Below are positions 1-7,074 of a stretch of DNA of 64,000 bases, one piece after another. The notes below the pieces were generated by a model, which was not told the DNA's origin, did no database searches, and saw nothing but the letters and a program-made list of their open reading frames with translations. Source of the stretch: Streptomyces sp. NRRL WC-3626 (lineage in GTDB: Bacteria; Actinomycetota; Actinomycetes; Streptomycetales; Streptomycetaceae). The stretch spans positions 91,753 through 155,752 of the forward strand of contig NZ_JOCA01000019.1 in assembly GCF_000718785.1 (NCBI RefSeq), written 5' to 3'. How positions within the stretch are numbered: position 1 is the first letter of the stretch; each line of letters opens with the position of its first letter. The position numbers and the translations under genes were made by a program.

Positions 1-157
1 GGGCGGCGTCGCGCATGAGGAACTCGGCCTCGTGGATCTTCTCCTCGAGGCGCCGGTACACCCGGTCGAGGTGTTCCTGTTCGACTCGGATCTCCCGGTC
101 GCGAACGGAGTCGTGAACCGGATCGACCGCGGTTCCCTGTTGAGCCTGAGCGGCCAC
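1..157 (-). CDS. HelD/HelR-like RNA polymerase-associated UvrD-type helicase, N-terminal fragment
   Basis: Reads from a GTG at 157 with an AGAAGGGGG ribosome site just upstream; the gene runs off the left edge, so only about 52 residues are visible. The visible part is a charged helix containing REIRVEQEHLDRVYRRLEEK, which resembles the N-terminal coiled coil of actinobacterial HelD proteins. That family inserts this coiled coil into RNA polymerase and helps release or recycle stalled enzyme. No helicase motif lies inside the window, so the call rests on this N-terminus and on its place beside sigU, where I recall a helicase gene in S. coelicolor. A hairpin at 227–272 separates it from rsuA, so it is probably transcribed separately. 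Confidence 0.6.
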   Translation of the reverse strand, partial: MAAQAQQGTAVDPVHDSVRDREIRVEQEHLDRVYRRLEEKIHEAEFLMRDAA

Positions 158-226
158 CGGGCCCCCTTCTGACGTGCTGGGCAGCCGTCAACCGTACGCG
201 AAGGGGAGGCCTGTCGGCTACGGGCC

Positions 227-272
227 CACCGGTGAGCGGGGCCCGGCACGCACCGGACCCCGCTCACCGGTG
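227..272 (-). terminator. Hairpin terminator of the sigU–rsuA operon
   Basis: Perfect 15-bp arms: CACCGGTGAGCGGGG at 227–241 and its complement at 258–272, with a 16-nt loop. It lies 36 bp past the rsuA stop and before the helicase gene. No T-run follows, which is usual for Streptomyces terminators. Confidence 0.7.
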
Positions 273-308
273 CCGGTCGGAGCGGGGCGACGTCCTGCGG
301 GCCGGCCC

Positions 309-1139
309 CTACGCGTCGATCTCGACCAGCAGCTCGCCGTCGAAGGTCATCACCTGGAAGTGGTCGATCTCGTTCGGCTGGAAGGCCGCGCCGCCCTGTA
401 CGTACAGCGGCTGCTTGGCCTTGTCGGACTTGGCCTCCGGGATGCCGTAGCCCTCGCCGGGGACCGACCAGGAGGTGATGGTCTCCCGCTCGCCGTTCTT
501 GCCGACGGCGACGAGGGAGCACTTCTGCTCGCCCTTGACGTTCTTCAGCTCGAGGGTGGTGCCGGTGCCCCAGAGCTTCTTCTCCATCGCCACGGTCGCG
601 GTCACCTGGGTGGCCGGGTCCGTCGCCATGATCTTCTCGGTGCTCTTGTCGAAGGCGTCCTTCGCCGGGTTGGCGGCCAGCGTACGGTTGGTACCGCTCC
701 CACCTCCGCCCTCGTCGCTCCCGCCGCTGGCCGCGACGGCGACGAACGGGCCGCTGATGATCAGCGCGCCGGCGGCGGCCACCATGTAGAAGTTGCGGCG
801 GCGCTTGCGCGCGCGGCGCTCGGCCACCTCGTCGACCAGCTTCTCCACCACGCGCGGGGCGGGCCTGGCGGACAGCGACTCGCCCAGCGCGGGCGTCCCG
901 GTGCCGGGCAGGTCCGCGAGCGCGGCCAGCATCGGCTCCATCCCGGCGAGCTCGTCGAGCTGCTGGGCGCACCACTCGCAGGTCGCGAGGTGGGCCTCGA
1001 AAGCGGTTGCTTCGGCGTCGTCGAGGATGCCGAGGGCGTAGGCGCCGACGGTCTCGTGTTCGTTCGGCACCGGTGATCCCTGCATGGGACCAGTCATACC
1101 CGTACCGCCCTCTCCGTATCCCCCGTAGACCTTCGTCAC
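309..1139 (-). CDS. rsuA: Membrane-anchored zinc anti-sigma factor (RsuA type)
   Basis: A 276-residue ZAS-type anti-sigma factor for the adjacent SigU. The N-terminal cytoplasmic part carries His50, Cys54 and Cys57 (H-x3-C-x2-C, EAHLATCEWC), the zinc motif of this family. A basic stretch (residues 109–116) precedes one membrane segment at about 117–137, and the C-terminal ~135 residues would be outside the cell. The GTG at 1139 overlaps the sigma stop by 4 bp (GTGA), giving translational coupling and matched amounts of sigma and anti-sigma. An internal ATG at residue 15 is an alternative start but would lose this coupling. Expected role: hold SigU at the membrane until an envelope signal releases it. 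The specific signal cannot be read from the sequence. Confidence 0.85.
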   Translation of the reverse strand: MTKVYGGYGEGGTGMTGPMQGSPVPNEHETVGAYALGILDDAEATAFEAHLATCEWCAQQLDELAGMEPMLAALADLPGTGTPALGESLSARPAPRVVEKLVDEVAERRARKRRRNFYMVAAAGALIISGPFVAVAASGGSDEGGGGSGTNRTLAANPAKDAFDKSTEKIMATDPATQVTATVAMEKKLWGTGTTLELKNVKGEQKCSLVAVGKNGERETITSWSVPGEGYGIPEAKSDKAKQPLYVQGGAAFQPNEIDHFQVMTFDGELLVEIDA

Positions 1140-1714
1140 GCCGTCACCCCCCGCTCCTCCAGTGCCAGCTTCATCGAACGCAGGGCGTAGAACACCCGGG
1201 AGCGGACGGTGCCGCTGGGTATGCCGAGTGTCTGGGCCGCCTCATTGACGGTACGTCCCTTGAAGTACGTCTCGACGAGTACCTCCCGGTGCGCCGGGGT
1301 CAGGTCGTCGAGTGCGTCAGACAGCGTCATCAGCCACAGCGCCTTGTCGATCTCGTCCTCCGCGGGGATGACCTCCAGCGGCGACGGATCGACCTCCTGC
1401 GGCCGGGCCTGCCGGCTGCGGTGGCCGTCGATGACGATGCGCCGGGCGACCGTCACCAGCCAGGGGCGTACCGAACCGGTCGCCCGATTGAGCTGACCGG
1501 CGTTCTTCCAGGCACGGATGAGCGTTTCCTGAACAACGTCCTCGGCGCGCTGCCGGTCCCCGGCGACCAGCCTGAGGACATAGGCGAGCAAAGGTCCGGC
1601 GTGCTCCCGGTACAGGGCACGCATCAACTCCTCGTCAGGTTCCTTGGGCTGTGAGGACATGCGATGTCGGGCCCTCGCTCCACGTTCATTGGCCACGGCC
1701 GCATCCTTGCGCAC
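1136..1714 (-). CDS. sigU: ECF RNA polymerase sigma factor, SigU-like
   Basis: A 192-residue ECF sigma factor. Region 2 (about 31–75) includes RQRAEDVVQETLIRAWKN, and region 4 (about 130–187) includes EAAQTLGIPSGTVRSRV. I chose the GTG at 1714 because it has an ideal site (GGAGG, 5 nt upstream). The internal ATG at 1660, 18 codons later, has only a weak site, and the open frame upstream of 1714 does not look like sigma protein. The gene is translationally coupled to the downstream anti-sigma gene. In S. coelicolor this pair is sigU/rsuA, and loss of the anti-sigma blocks development; that is family knowledge, not visible here. Confidence 0.85.
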   Translation of the reverse strand: MRKDAAVANERGARARHRMSSQPKEPDEELMRALYREHAGPLLAYVLRLVAGDRQRAEDVVQETLIRAWKNAGQLNRATGSVRPWLVTVARRIVIDGHRSRQARPQEVDPSPLEVIPAEDEIDKALWLMTLSDALDDLTPAHREVLVETYFKGRTVNEAAQTLGIPSGTVRSRVFYALRSMKLALEERGVTA

Positions 1715-1889
1715 GCCCACCTCCGGTGTCCGGGGGATCCCCCAGTCGGTCGCTCGACAACCGGTACGGAAGCGGGGTGTTGGGTGTTCAAAGCGAGGTG
1801 ACAGTTTTCTGTGGGGTGACATGACGACCGGGACATGAACCCACAATTCCACCGTTGCTTCTTTACATTTCCGACACATCGACGCCCCT

Positions 1890-1903
1890 GTGACGGTGAT
1901 CAC
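1890..1903 (-). promoter_or_regulatory. Crp-like palindrome upstream of sigU
   Basis: On the minus strand this reads GTGATCACCGTCAC, matching the Streptomyces Crp consensus GTG-N6-GNCAC. It lies about 180 bp upstream of the sigU start in a stretch (1715–1998) that is less GC-rich than its surroundings and has no gene. The match is short, so it could be fortuitous. Confidence 0.35.
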
Positions 1904-1998
1904 AGCGCGATCGGGCCGAACTTCCGTGTAACCGAGATCACTTCGGCGATTTCTCGTGGGCGGCGTACAGAAGCCGCATACGGGGCAGTGGAGTTCGT

Positions 1999-2583
1999 CT
2001 ACGCGCGTGCGAGTGCCGCGCGCCTGCGGTGACGGGCCACGCGCTCCCGGTTGCCGCAGACCTCGCTGGAGCACCAGCGGCGCCTGCGCCCGCGGGAGGT
2101 GTCGACGTACACGATCGGGCAGTTGTCGCCCTCGCACTGGCGCAGGCTCGCCCGCGCGACGGGATCGGTCAGCAGGTCGACGGCGTCCCGCGCGACGGCC
2201 GCGAGCAGCGCGGCCCGGCCGGGCGGGCCGTCGAGCCGGCGTACCAGGACCCCGTCCTCGCCGGGTACCGCGCGGGGCACCGGCGGTGCGGCGCGGGCGA
2301 GTTCGTTGACGCGCGCGAGCGGGCGGTCGTACGACGCCGGCCTTCCGCGCACCAACGGGGCGAGCTGTCCGCGCAGTTCGCGGAAGGCCGCCGGCCAGGA
2401 GGCGTCGACGTGGGCCAGCGGGGTGTCCGCCGGGACGAGTCCGCAGCCCGCGATCCAGACGCGCAGCACCTCCGCGGAGCCGAGCCGTTCCACGGGATGG
2501 GAGGTCGCGAGCAGATCCAGGCAGATCCGCCCGGTGTCGAACCGCAGCTCGTAGGAGCCCGCCGTGACCGTACCCAGTGCCAT
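1999..2583 (-). CDS. ABATE/CGNR zinc-finger putative transcriptional regulator
   Basis: A 194-residue protein with the typical two-part layout of this actinobacterial family: a helical N-terminal domain (about 10–140) and a C-terminal treble-clef zinc finger with Cys150, Cys155, Cys171 and Cys176. The CGNR signature is at 176–179, followed by a basic tail (RERVARHRRR). The family is thought to bind DNA and respond to stress or a ligand; no target is known for this one. The ATG at 2583 is the first start that keeps the conserved LDLLATSHP region. It stands alone, 139 bp downstream (on the minus strand) of nnaR. Confidence 0.8.
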   Translation of the reverse strand: MALGTVTAGSYELRFDTGRICLDLLATSHPVERLGSAEVLRVWIAGCGLVPADTPLAHVDASWPAAFRELRGQLAPLVRGRPASYDRPLARVNELARAAPPVPRAVPGEDGVLVRRLDGPPGRAALLAAVARDAVDLLTDPVARASLRQCEGDNCPIVYVDTSRGRRRRWCSSEVCGNRERVARHRRRAALARA

Positions 2584-2722
2584 GTTCCTGCCACCGCCTA
2601 GGTTGGCCCCGCGCCCGGGGCCGGTGAGCGATCCGGGAAACCGTTCCCTCCCACAGTGCCTGCCCGTTCCGGCCGCCGTAACCCCTCCGGCCCGTGAGTG
2701 GACGTCCACGGGCCGGGAACGC

Positions 2723-3877
2723 TCACCCGTCCGCGTACTTCGACTCCGCCGACGGGTCCAGGGCGAGGCGGTAGCCGCGTTTGACGACCGTCTGGATCAG
2801 TTTCGGGGTGCCCAGGGCGGAGCGCAGCCGGGCCATGGCGGTCTCCACCGCGTGTTCGTCGCGGCCCGCGCCCGGAAGGACGCGCAGCAGCTCCGCGCGG
2901 GAGACGACCCAGCCGGGCCGCCGCGACAGCGCCCGCAGCAGCGACATCCCGGCGGGCGGTACGGGTTTGAGCGCGCCGTCCACCAGGACCGCGTGCCCCC
3001 GGATCTCCACCCGGTGCCCGGCGACGGGAAACGCGCGGGCCCGCGCGGGCAGTTCCCGGCACAGCACCTGCACCAGCGGGCCGAGCCGGAACCGCTCGGG
3101 CTGCACCGTGTCGATGCCGCGGGACTGCAGCGGCAGGGCGGTGACCGGTCCGACGCAGGCGGACAGCACGTCGTGGCCGAGCGCGGCGAGCAGTCCGTCG
3201 AGCAGTCCGCGTTCCTCCGCGCGGGACAGCAGGGACGCGGCGGCGGGCGCGCTGGTGAACGTGACGGCGTCCAGGGTGCGGGCGACGGCCGCGTCGATCA
3301 GACGGTCGACCGGGCCGAGGTCCTCCGGCGGCAGCCACCGGTACACCGGCACCCCCACCACCTCCGCGCCCGCGTCCCTGAGCGCCTCCACGAACCCGGG
3401 CAGCGGTTCCCCGTGCAGCTGTACGGCGATCCGCAGCCCGTCGACGCCCTCCTCGAGGAGCCGGTCGAGCACCTCGGCCAGCGACTCCGACGCCGGCGAC
3501 CACTCCTCGGTCAGCCCGGCGGCCCGGATCGCGCCCTTCACCTTGGGCCCGCGCGCCAGGATCCGCACCCCGCGCAGCCGCGCCAGCAGATCCTCGCCGA
3601 GCCCCCAGCCGTCGGCGGCCTCCACCCAGCCCCGGAACCCGATGGCGGTGGTGGCGACCGCGATGTCCGGGGCCTGCCCGATGAGGTCCTTGGTGGCGGC
3701 CAGCAGTTCGCTGTCGTCGGCGAGCGGCACGATCCGCAGGGCAGGGGCGTGCAGCACGGCGGCTCCGCGCCGCTCAAGCAGCGCGCCCAGCTCGTCGGCC
3801 CGGCGCGCGGCGGTCACGCCCACGGTGAACCCGGCGAGGGGTCCGTGGTCGGATGGCTGCTCTTGTTCGTCGTACAT
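2723..3877 (-). CDS. nnaR: NnaR-like nitrate/nitrite assimilation regulator (HemD domain plus winged helix)
   Basis: 384 residues. The N-terminal ~265 residues are a uroporphyrinogen-III synthase (HemD) fold; residues about 289–375 form an OmpR-type winged helix (SRAELLRVLPGAG, AMARLRSALG, VVKRGYRLAL). Such fusions are regulators rather than haem enzymes. In S. coelicolor the orthologue beside narK is NnaR, which works with GlnR to activate nitrate and nitrite genes. The HemD part may sense a tetrapyrrole or nitrite-related ligand (inference). It probably once followed narK directly; the TnpB element now separates them, so its transcription from the narK side may be interrupted. An 11-bp inverted repeat lies upstream at 3951–3980. 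Confidence 0.85.
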   Translation of the reverse strand: MYDEQEQPSDHGPLAGFTVGVTAARRADELGALLERRGAAVLHAPALRIVPLADDSELLAATKDLIGQAPDIAVATTAIGFRGWVEAADGWGLGEDLLARLRGVRILARGPKVKGAIRAAGLTEEWSPASESLAEVLDRLLEEGVDGLRIAVQLHGEPLPGFVEALRDAGAEVVGVPVYRWLPPEDLGPVDRLIDAAVARTLDAVTFTSAPAAASLLSRAEERGLLDGLLAALGHDVLSACVGPVTALPLQSRGIDTVQPERFRLGPLVQVLCRELPARARAFPVAGHRVEIRGHAVLVDGALKPVPPAGMSLLRALSRRPGWVVSRAELLRVLPGAGRDEHAVETAMARLRSALGTPKLIQTVVKRGYRLALDPSAESKYADG

Positions 3878-3950
3878 GGCTCTCTCGTCCCGGATCGAGT
3901 CGGTGTACTGCAGGGGGTGCGTGAGGTCGCGGCTCCGCCGTCACGCCGAT

Positions 3951-3980
3951 CGAGCCTGTCAACGCTCCATGACAGGCTCG
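3951..3980 (-). promoter_or_regulatory. Inverted repeat upstream of nnaR
   Basis: Perfect 11-bp arms, CGAGCCTGTCA (3951–3961) and TGACAGGCTCG (3970–3980), with an 8-nt spacer. It lies in the native narK–nnaR spacer, 74 bp before the nnaR start. It could be the operator of NnaR or another regulator, or a narK terminator; it has no T-run. Confidence 0.5.
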
Positions 3981-4029
3981 GTTCGGCTTCATGTCACCAG
4001 TGTTACGTCACCGGGTTCCTCCGAGGATG

Positions 4030-4049
4030 CCCCGGCCTTCAGGCCGGGG
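4030..4049 (+). repeat. Left-end hairpin of the TnpB element
   Basis: CCCCGGCC and GGCCGGGG arms with loop TTCA, followed by GAGGA. It matches the right-end hairpin at 5537–5556 in shape and loop, as expected for the subterminal palindromes recognised by a Y1 transposase. Confidence 0.75.
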
Positions 4050-4083
4050 AGGAATCGGACCCCTGCGGAGCAGGGCAGGAATA

Positions 4084-4110
4084 GCCGAATCGCCGTCAGG
4101 GCGATTCGGC
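4084..4110 (-). terminator. Inverted repeat spanning the RHH stop codon
   Basis: Perfect 11-bp arms, GCCGAATCGCC (4084–4094) and GGCGATTCGGC (4100–4110), with a 5-nt loop holding the stop codon of the RHH gene. It probably ends that short transcript. It may also be part of the left-end folding of the element. Confidence 0.5.
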
Positions 4111-4254
4111 GTCTGCCACGGCGGCGTCGCGCTCGACCTCCAGCCGGTAGACGATCTCGGAGTTGAGGGATCTGCGGGCGGACCTGGCCTGAGTGACCAG
4201 CCACGCGTGCAGGTCTGCGGGCAGACGGAGGGTGATGCGCTTCTCTTCATCCAT
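4096..4254 (-). CDS. Ribbon-helix-helix (Arc/MetJ-type) small DNA-binding protein inside the TnpB element
   Basis: 52 residues from the ATG at 4254. A short beta strand (RITLRLP) is followed by two helices (DLHAWLVTQARSARRSLNSE and IVYRLEVERDA), the Arc/CopG fold that binds DNA as a dimer through the strand. It is divergent from tnpB with only 50 bp between the two ATGs. The likely job is to repress itself and tnpB, keeping the nuclease low; this is inference from the layout. A TAnnnT box (TACCCT) lies 6 nt before the ATG and no ribosome site is visible, which suggests a leaderless message. RHH proteins are also common as antitoxins, but no toxin other than TnpB is adjacent. Confidence 0.75.
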   Translation of the reverse strand: MDEEKRITLRLPADLHAWLVTQARSARRSLNSEIVYRLEVERDAAVADAESP

Positions 4255-4304
4255 GACCCCAGGGTAGTGGGCCTCGAGTGGCTGACCAGTGGTAGAGTGA
4301 CACC
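4255..4304. promoter_or_regulatory. Divergent promoter between the RHH gene and tnpB
   Basis: Only 50 bp. For tnpB a -10 box TAGAGT (4293–4298) sits 6 nt before the ATG; for the RHH gene TACCCT sits 6 nt before its ATG. Both messages would start at or next to the start codon. The stretch has repeated GTGG/GAGTG words that could be RHH half-sites. Confidence 0.45.
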
Positions 4305-5429
4305 ATGACGACACGATGTGAGGGTTCGGAGGGTGCCGGGCACGCCCGGTACACCTACCGGCTCCGGGTGTCGTCGACCGCCCGCTCCGGCCTGGAGGCC
4401 GAGTGGGCGCGCTGCCGCTGGGTGTGGAACGAATGCGTGGCCGTGTCCCGCAAGGTCCACGCCGCGAACCGGGACGCCGCCGAGAGGGTGACGTGCGGTC
4501 CGGCGCAGCTCGACAAGATGCTGACCGAGGCCCGCAACGCCATGGGATGGCTGCGCGAAGGCGCGTCGGTGCCGCAGCAGCAGACCATCCGCGAATTCGC
4601 CAAGTCCCGCGCCAAGGCCATGAAGGACATCAAGGCGAAGCTGCCGCACCGGCAGCGCGCCGGTATGCCCCGCATCAAGCGCAAGTGGGACGCGCTGCCC
4701 ACCATGAACTACACACAGCGCGGGTTCCGGCTGAAGGACGGCCGACTCCACGTCGCGGGCGGGATCGTCCTGACGGTCGTCTGGTCCCGCGGCCTCCCGG
4801 CCGCCCCCTCCTCGGTGCGCGTGTACCAGGACAGCCTGGGCCACTGGTACGCGTCGTTCGTCGTCGCCACCGAGCTCCAGCCTCTCCCCGCCACGGGCGC
4901 CGTGCTCGGCGTGGACTGGGGCGTCAAAGAGACCGCCACCACCACATCCGACGCCCACGACCTCTCCCCCGCACAGCACGGCAAGCGCGCGGCGCAGCGA
5001 CTCGCCCGCTACCAGCGGATGATGGCCCGCCGCCGCCCCGCGCGCGGCCAGGCCGCATCCAACGGCTACCGCCAAGCCCGGCGGTAGACCGCGAAGCTGC
5101 ACAAGAAGACCGCCCGGCAGCGGCAGGACACCGCCCGCAAGTGGGCCAAGTCCGTAGTCCGTGACCACGACGCGATCGCCGTCGAGGACTTCCGGCCGAA
5201 GTTCCTCGCGAAGACCACCATGGCCCGCAAAGCCGCCGACGCGGCGATCGGCGCCACCAAAACGGCCCTGATCGAGATGGGCCGCAAGCACGGGCGGGAC
5301 ATCCGCCTCGTCAATCCCGCGCACACCACCATGGACTGCGCGTCGTGCGGAGCGAGAACCAAGCACGCGCTACCTCTTTCGGAACGTACCTACACCTGCA
5401 CCGCCTGCGGAGTGGTGTCCCCCAGGGAC

Positions 5430-5566
5430 AAGAACTCCGCCCGCGTGATGCTGGTCCGGGCTGGTCTCAACCCGACTGGTGCTGATCGTGTAAGAGCCGG
5501 AGGACCGCTGCTCCCCGGCCAACGTGAGCCAGGAATCCCCGCCCTTCAGGGCGGGGAGGACGTCAA
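5430..5566 (+). ncRNA. Predicted omega RNA scaffold at the element's right end
   Basis: In IS200/IS605 elements the guide RNA comes from the 3' end of tnpB and the right end. Here it would include the hairpin at 5537–5556 and finish at TCAA (5566). The next ~20 nt of host DNA would act as guide. The 5' boundary given is a guess. Confidence 0.3.
5537..5556 (+). repeat. Right-end hairpin of the TnpB element
   Basis: CCCCGCCC and GGGCGGGG arms with loop TTCA, then GAGGACGTCAA to the element end. It pairs with the left-end hairpin at 4030–4049. Confidence 0.75.
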
Positions 5567-5572
5567 TTCCCG

Positions 5573-6919
5573 TCATACGTCGGCGTAGCTGAGCTGCGGC
5601 TTCTTCTCCAAGGCCTGGTTCATGTCCACCGGCCGGCGCAGATACACCGCCCACGTGACCGCGAAGCAGACCGCGTAGCAGGCGAGGAAGGCGACGAACG
5701 CGCCGGTGCCGGAGCCGTAGGAGAGGAAGGACTGACGGAAGGCGAGATTGATGCCGACGCCGCCGAGCGCCCCCACCGCGCCGATCAGTCCCATGGCCGC
5801 CCCGGACAGCCGCCGCCCGTACGCCGCCGCCTCCTCCCCCACCAGCCCCCTCGCCAGCGCCTTCGCCTGGAAGATGCCCGGGATCATCTTGTACGTCGAC
5901 CCGTTGCCCAGGCCGGTCAGCACGAACAGCACCACGAACGCGACGGTGAACAGCGCCAGCGACTCCCGCACGGAGCCGACGATCAGCACGGAGGTCGCCG
6001 CGCCCATGGCGACGAAGTTCCACAGCGTGATCCGCGAGCCGCCGTACCGGTCGGCGAGCCACCCGCCCACCGGACGGATCAGCGAGCCGAGCAGTGGCCC
6101 GATGAAGGTGACGTACGCGGCCTCGAGCGGTGTGCGGTCGAACTGGCTCTGCAGCACCTGCCCGAACGCGAAGCTGTAGCCGATGAACGAGCCGAAGGTG
6201 CCGATGTAGAGGAAGGACATGATCCAGGTGTGCGCTTCCCTGGCGGCGTCCTTGGCGGCACCGGTGTCGTTCTTCACCGAGGCCAGGTTGTCCATGTACC
6301 GCGCGGCGAGCACGGCGGCGACGACGATCAGCGGGATGTAGACCCCGAGCAGCACGCGCGGTCCGCCGCTCGCGCCGATGATCGCGAGGGCGGCGAGCTG
6401 GATCACCGGGACGCCGATGTTGCCGCCGCCGGCGTTCAGTCCCAGCGCCCAGCCTTTCTTCCTGAGCGGGAAGAAGGCGTTGATGTTGGTCATGGAGGAG
6501 GCGAAGTTGCCGCCGCCGACACCGGCCAGCAGACCGACGAGGAGGAAGGTGGAGAAGGACGTCCCCGGTTCCATCACGGCGAACGCGGCGACGGTGGGCA
6601 CGAGCAGCAGCGCCGCGCTGATCACCGTCCAGTTCCGCCCGCCGAAGAGGGCGACGGCGAAGGTGTACGGCACCCGGACCACGGCGCCGACCAGGGTGAC
6701 CATCGACGTCAGCAGGAACTTGTCGGCGGGGGTGAGCCCGTACTCGGGGCCCATGAAGAGGACGAGCACGGACCACATGGTCCAGACGGAGAACCCGATG
6801 TGCTCGGACAGCACGGAGAAGAGGAGATTGCGCCGGGCGGTCTTCTCCCCGGTCGCGTTCCAGAAGACCTCGTCCTCCGGATCCCACTGCTGAATCCAAC
6901 GGCCGCTGCGGACTGTCAT
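5573..6919 (-). CDS. narK: NarK/NasA-family nitrate/nitrite MFS transporter
   Basis: 448 residues, about 12 membrane helices. It carries the nitrate signature motifs of the NNP family: GVGGGNFASSMTNINAFFP followed by GLNAGGGNIGVP in the first half, and GLGNGSTYKMIPG in the second. It moves nitrate in, or exchanges it for nitrite, across the cytoplasmic membrane. ATG at 6919. Its neighbour nnaR regulates nitrate assimilation in S. coelicolor. The TnpB element begins 6 bp past the stop codon and leaves the coding sequence complete. I saw no full GlnR box in the 155 bp upstream. Confidence 0.88.
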   Translation of the reverse strand: MTVRSGRWIQQWDPEDEVFWNATGEKTARRNLLFSVLSEHIGFSVWTMWSVLVLFMGPEYGLTPADKFLLTSMVTLVGAVVRVPYTFAVALFGGRNWTVISAALLLVPTVAAFAVMEPGTSFSTFLLVGLLAGVGGGNFASSMTNINAFFPLRKKGWALGLNAGGGNIGVPVIQLAALAIIGASGGPRVLLGVYIPLIVVAAVLAARYMDNLASVKNDTGAAKDAAREAHTWIMSFLYIGTFGSFIGYSFAFGQVLQSQFDRTPLEAAYVTFIGPLLGSLIRPVGGWLADRYGGSRITLWNFVAMGAATSVLIVGSVRESLALFTVAFVVLFVLTGLGNGSTYKMIPGIFQAKALARGLVGEEAAAYGRRLSGAAMGLIGAVGALGGVGINLAFRQSFLSYGSGTGAFVAFLACYAVCFAVTWAVYLRRPVDMNQALEKKPQLSYADV

Positions 6920-7074
6920 CAGGCCTCCACTGCTCTCCGGGGGCGCGGGCGGTGCCGCGAGGGGCTGATCCCGAAGGTAGGGAGGGAGCGTTTCGGCGCT
7001 GTGGCAGCCGGTGACCGGCAGGGAACGTTGCTCTCACCTCGGGCAGGGCCGGGATGAGAGCTGCCCCGGACCCC

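Larger units (their letters stand above)
4007..5566 (+). mobile_element. IS200/IS605-type element with tnpB and an RHH gene but no tnpA
   Basis: I place the ends from the IS608-type rule that insertion is 3' of TTAC (here 4003–4006) and the right end finishes in TCAA (5563–5566). This gives 1560 bp with no target duplication. Both ends carry matching hairpins with a TTCA loop followed by GAGGA: left 4030–4049, right 5537–5556. No Y1 transposase gene is inside, so movement would need TnpA supplied from elsewhere. The element sits between narK and nnaR, 6 bp past the narK stop. Ends are inferred from motifs and not confirmed against an empty site. Confidence 0.75.
4305..5588 (+). pseudogene. 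tnpB: TnpB RNA-guided nuclease, interrupted by one in-frame TAG
   Basis: TnpB is the RuvC-type nuclease ancestral to Cas12. The frame is intact from ATG 4305 except for a single TAG at 5085–5087 (codon 261); the reading frame then continues to 5588. The catalytic residues are Asp204 (GVDWG) before the stop, then Glu294 (AVEDF) and Asp375 (SPRDKNSARVML) after it. The zinc finger Cys345, Cys348, Cys365, Cys368 is also after the stop. Translation ending at 261 would lose two of three catalytic acids, so the protein is probably dead unless the TAG is read through or is a sequencing error. A one-base change from CAG, AAG or GAG would explain it. The last ~7 codons run past the element end into narK antisense. 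Confidence 0.85.

Noticed and set aside
1624..2137. Extended N-terminus of SigU up to 2137
   Set aside because: The extension crosses into the CGNR gene and has no sigma-factor character; the GTG at 1714 has the best ribosome site.
6920..7074. GlnR box upstream of narK
   Set aside because: GTCAC and GAAAC words are present, but their spacing (16 nt) does not fit the GTnAC-N6-GAAAC arrangement.
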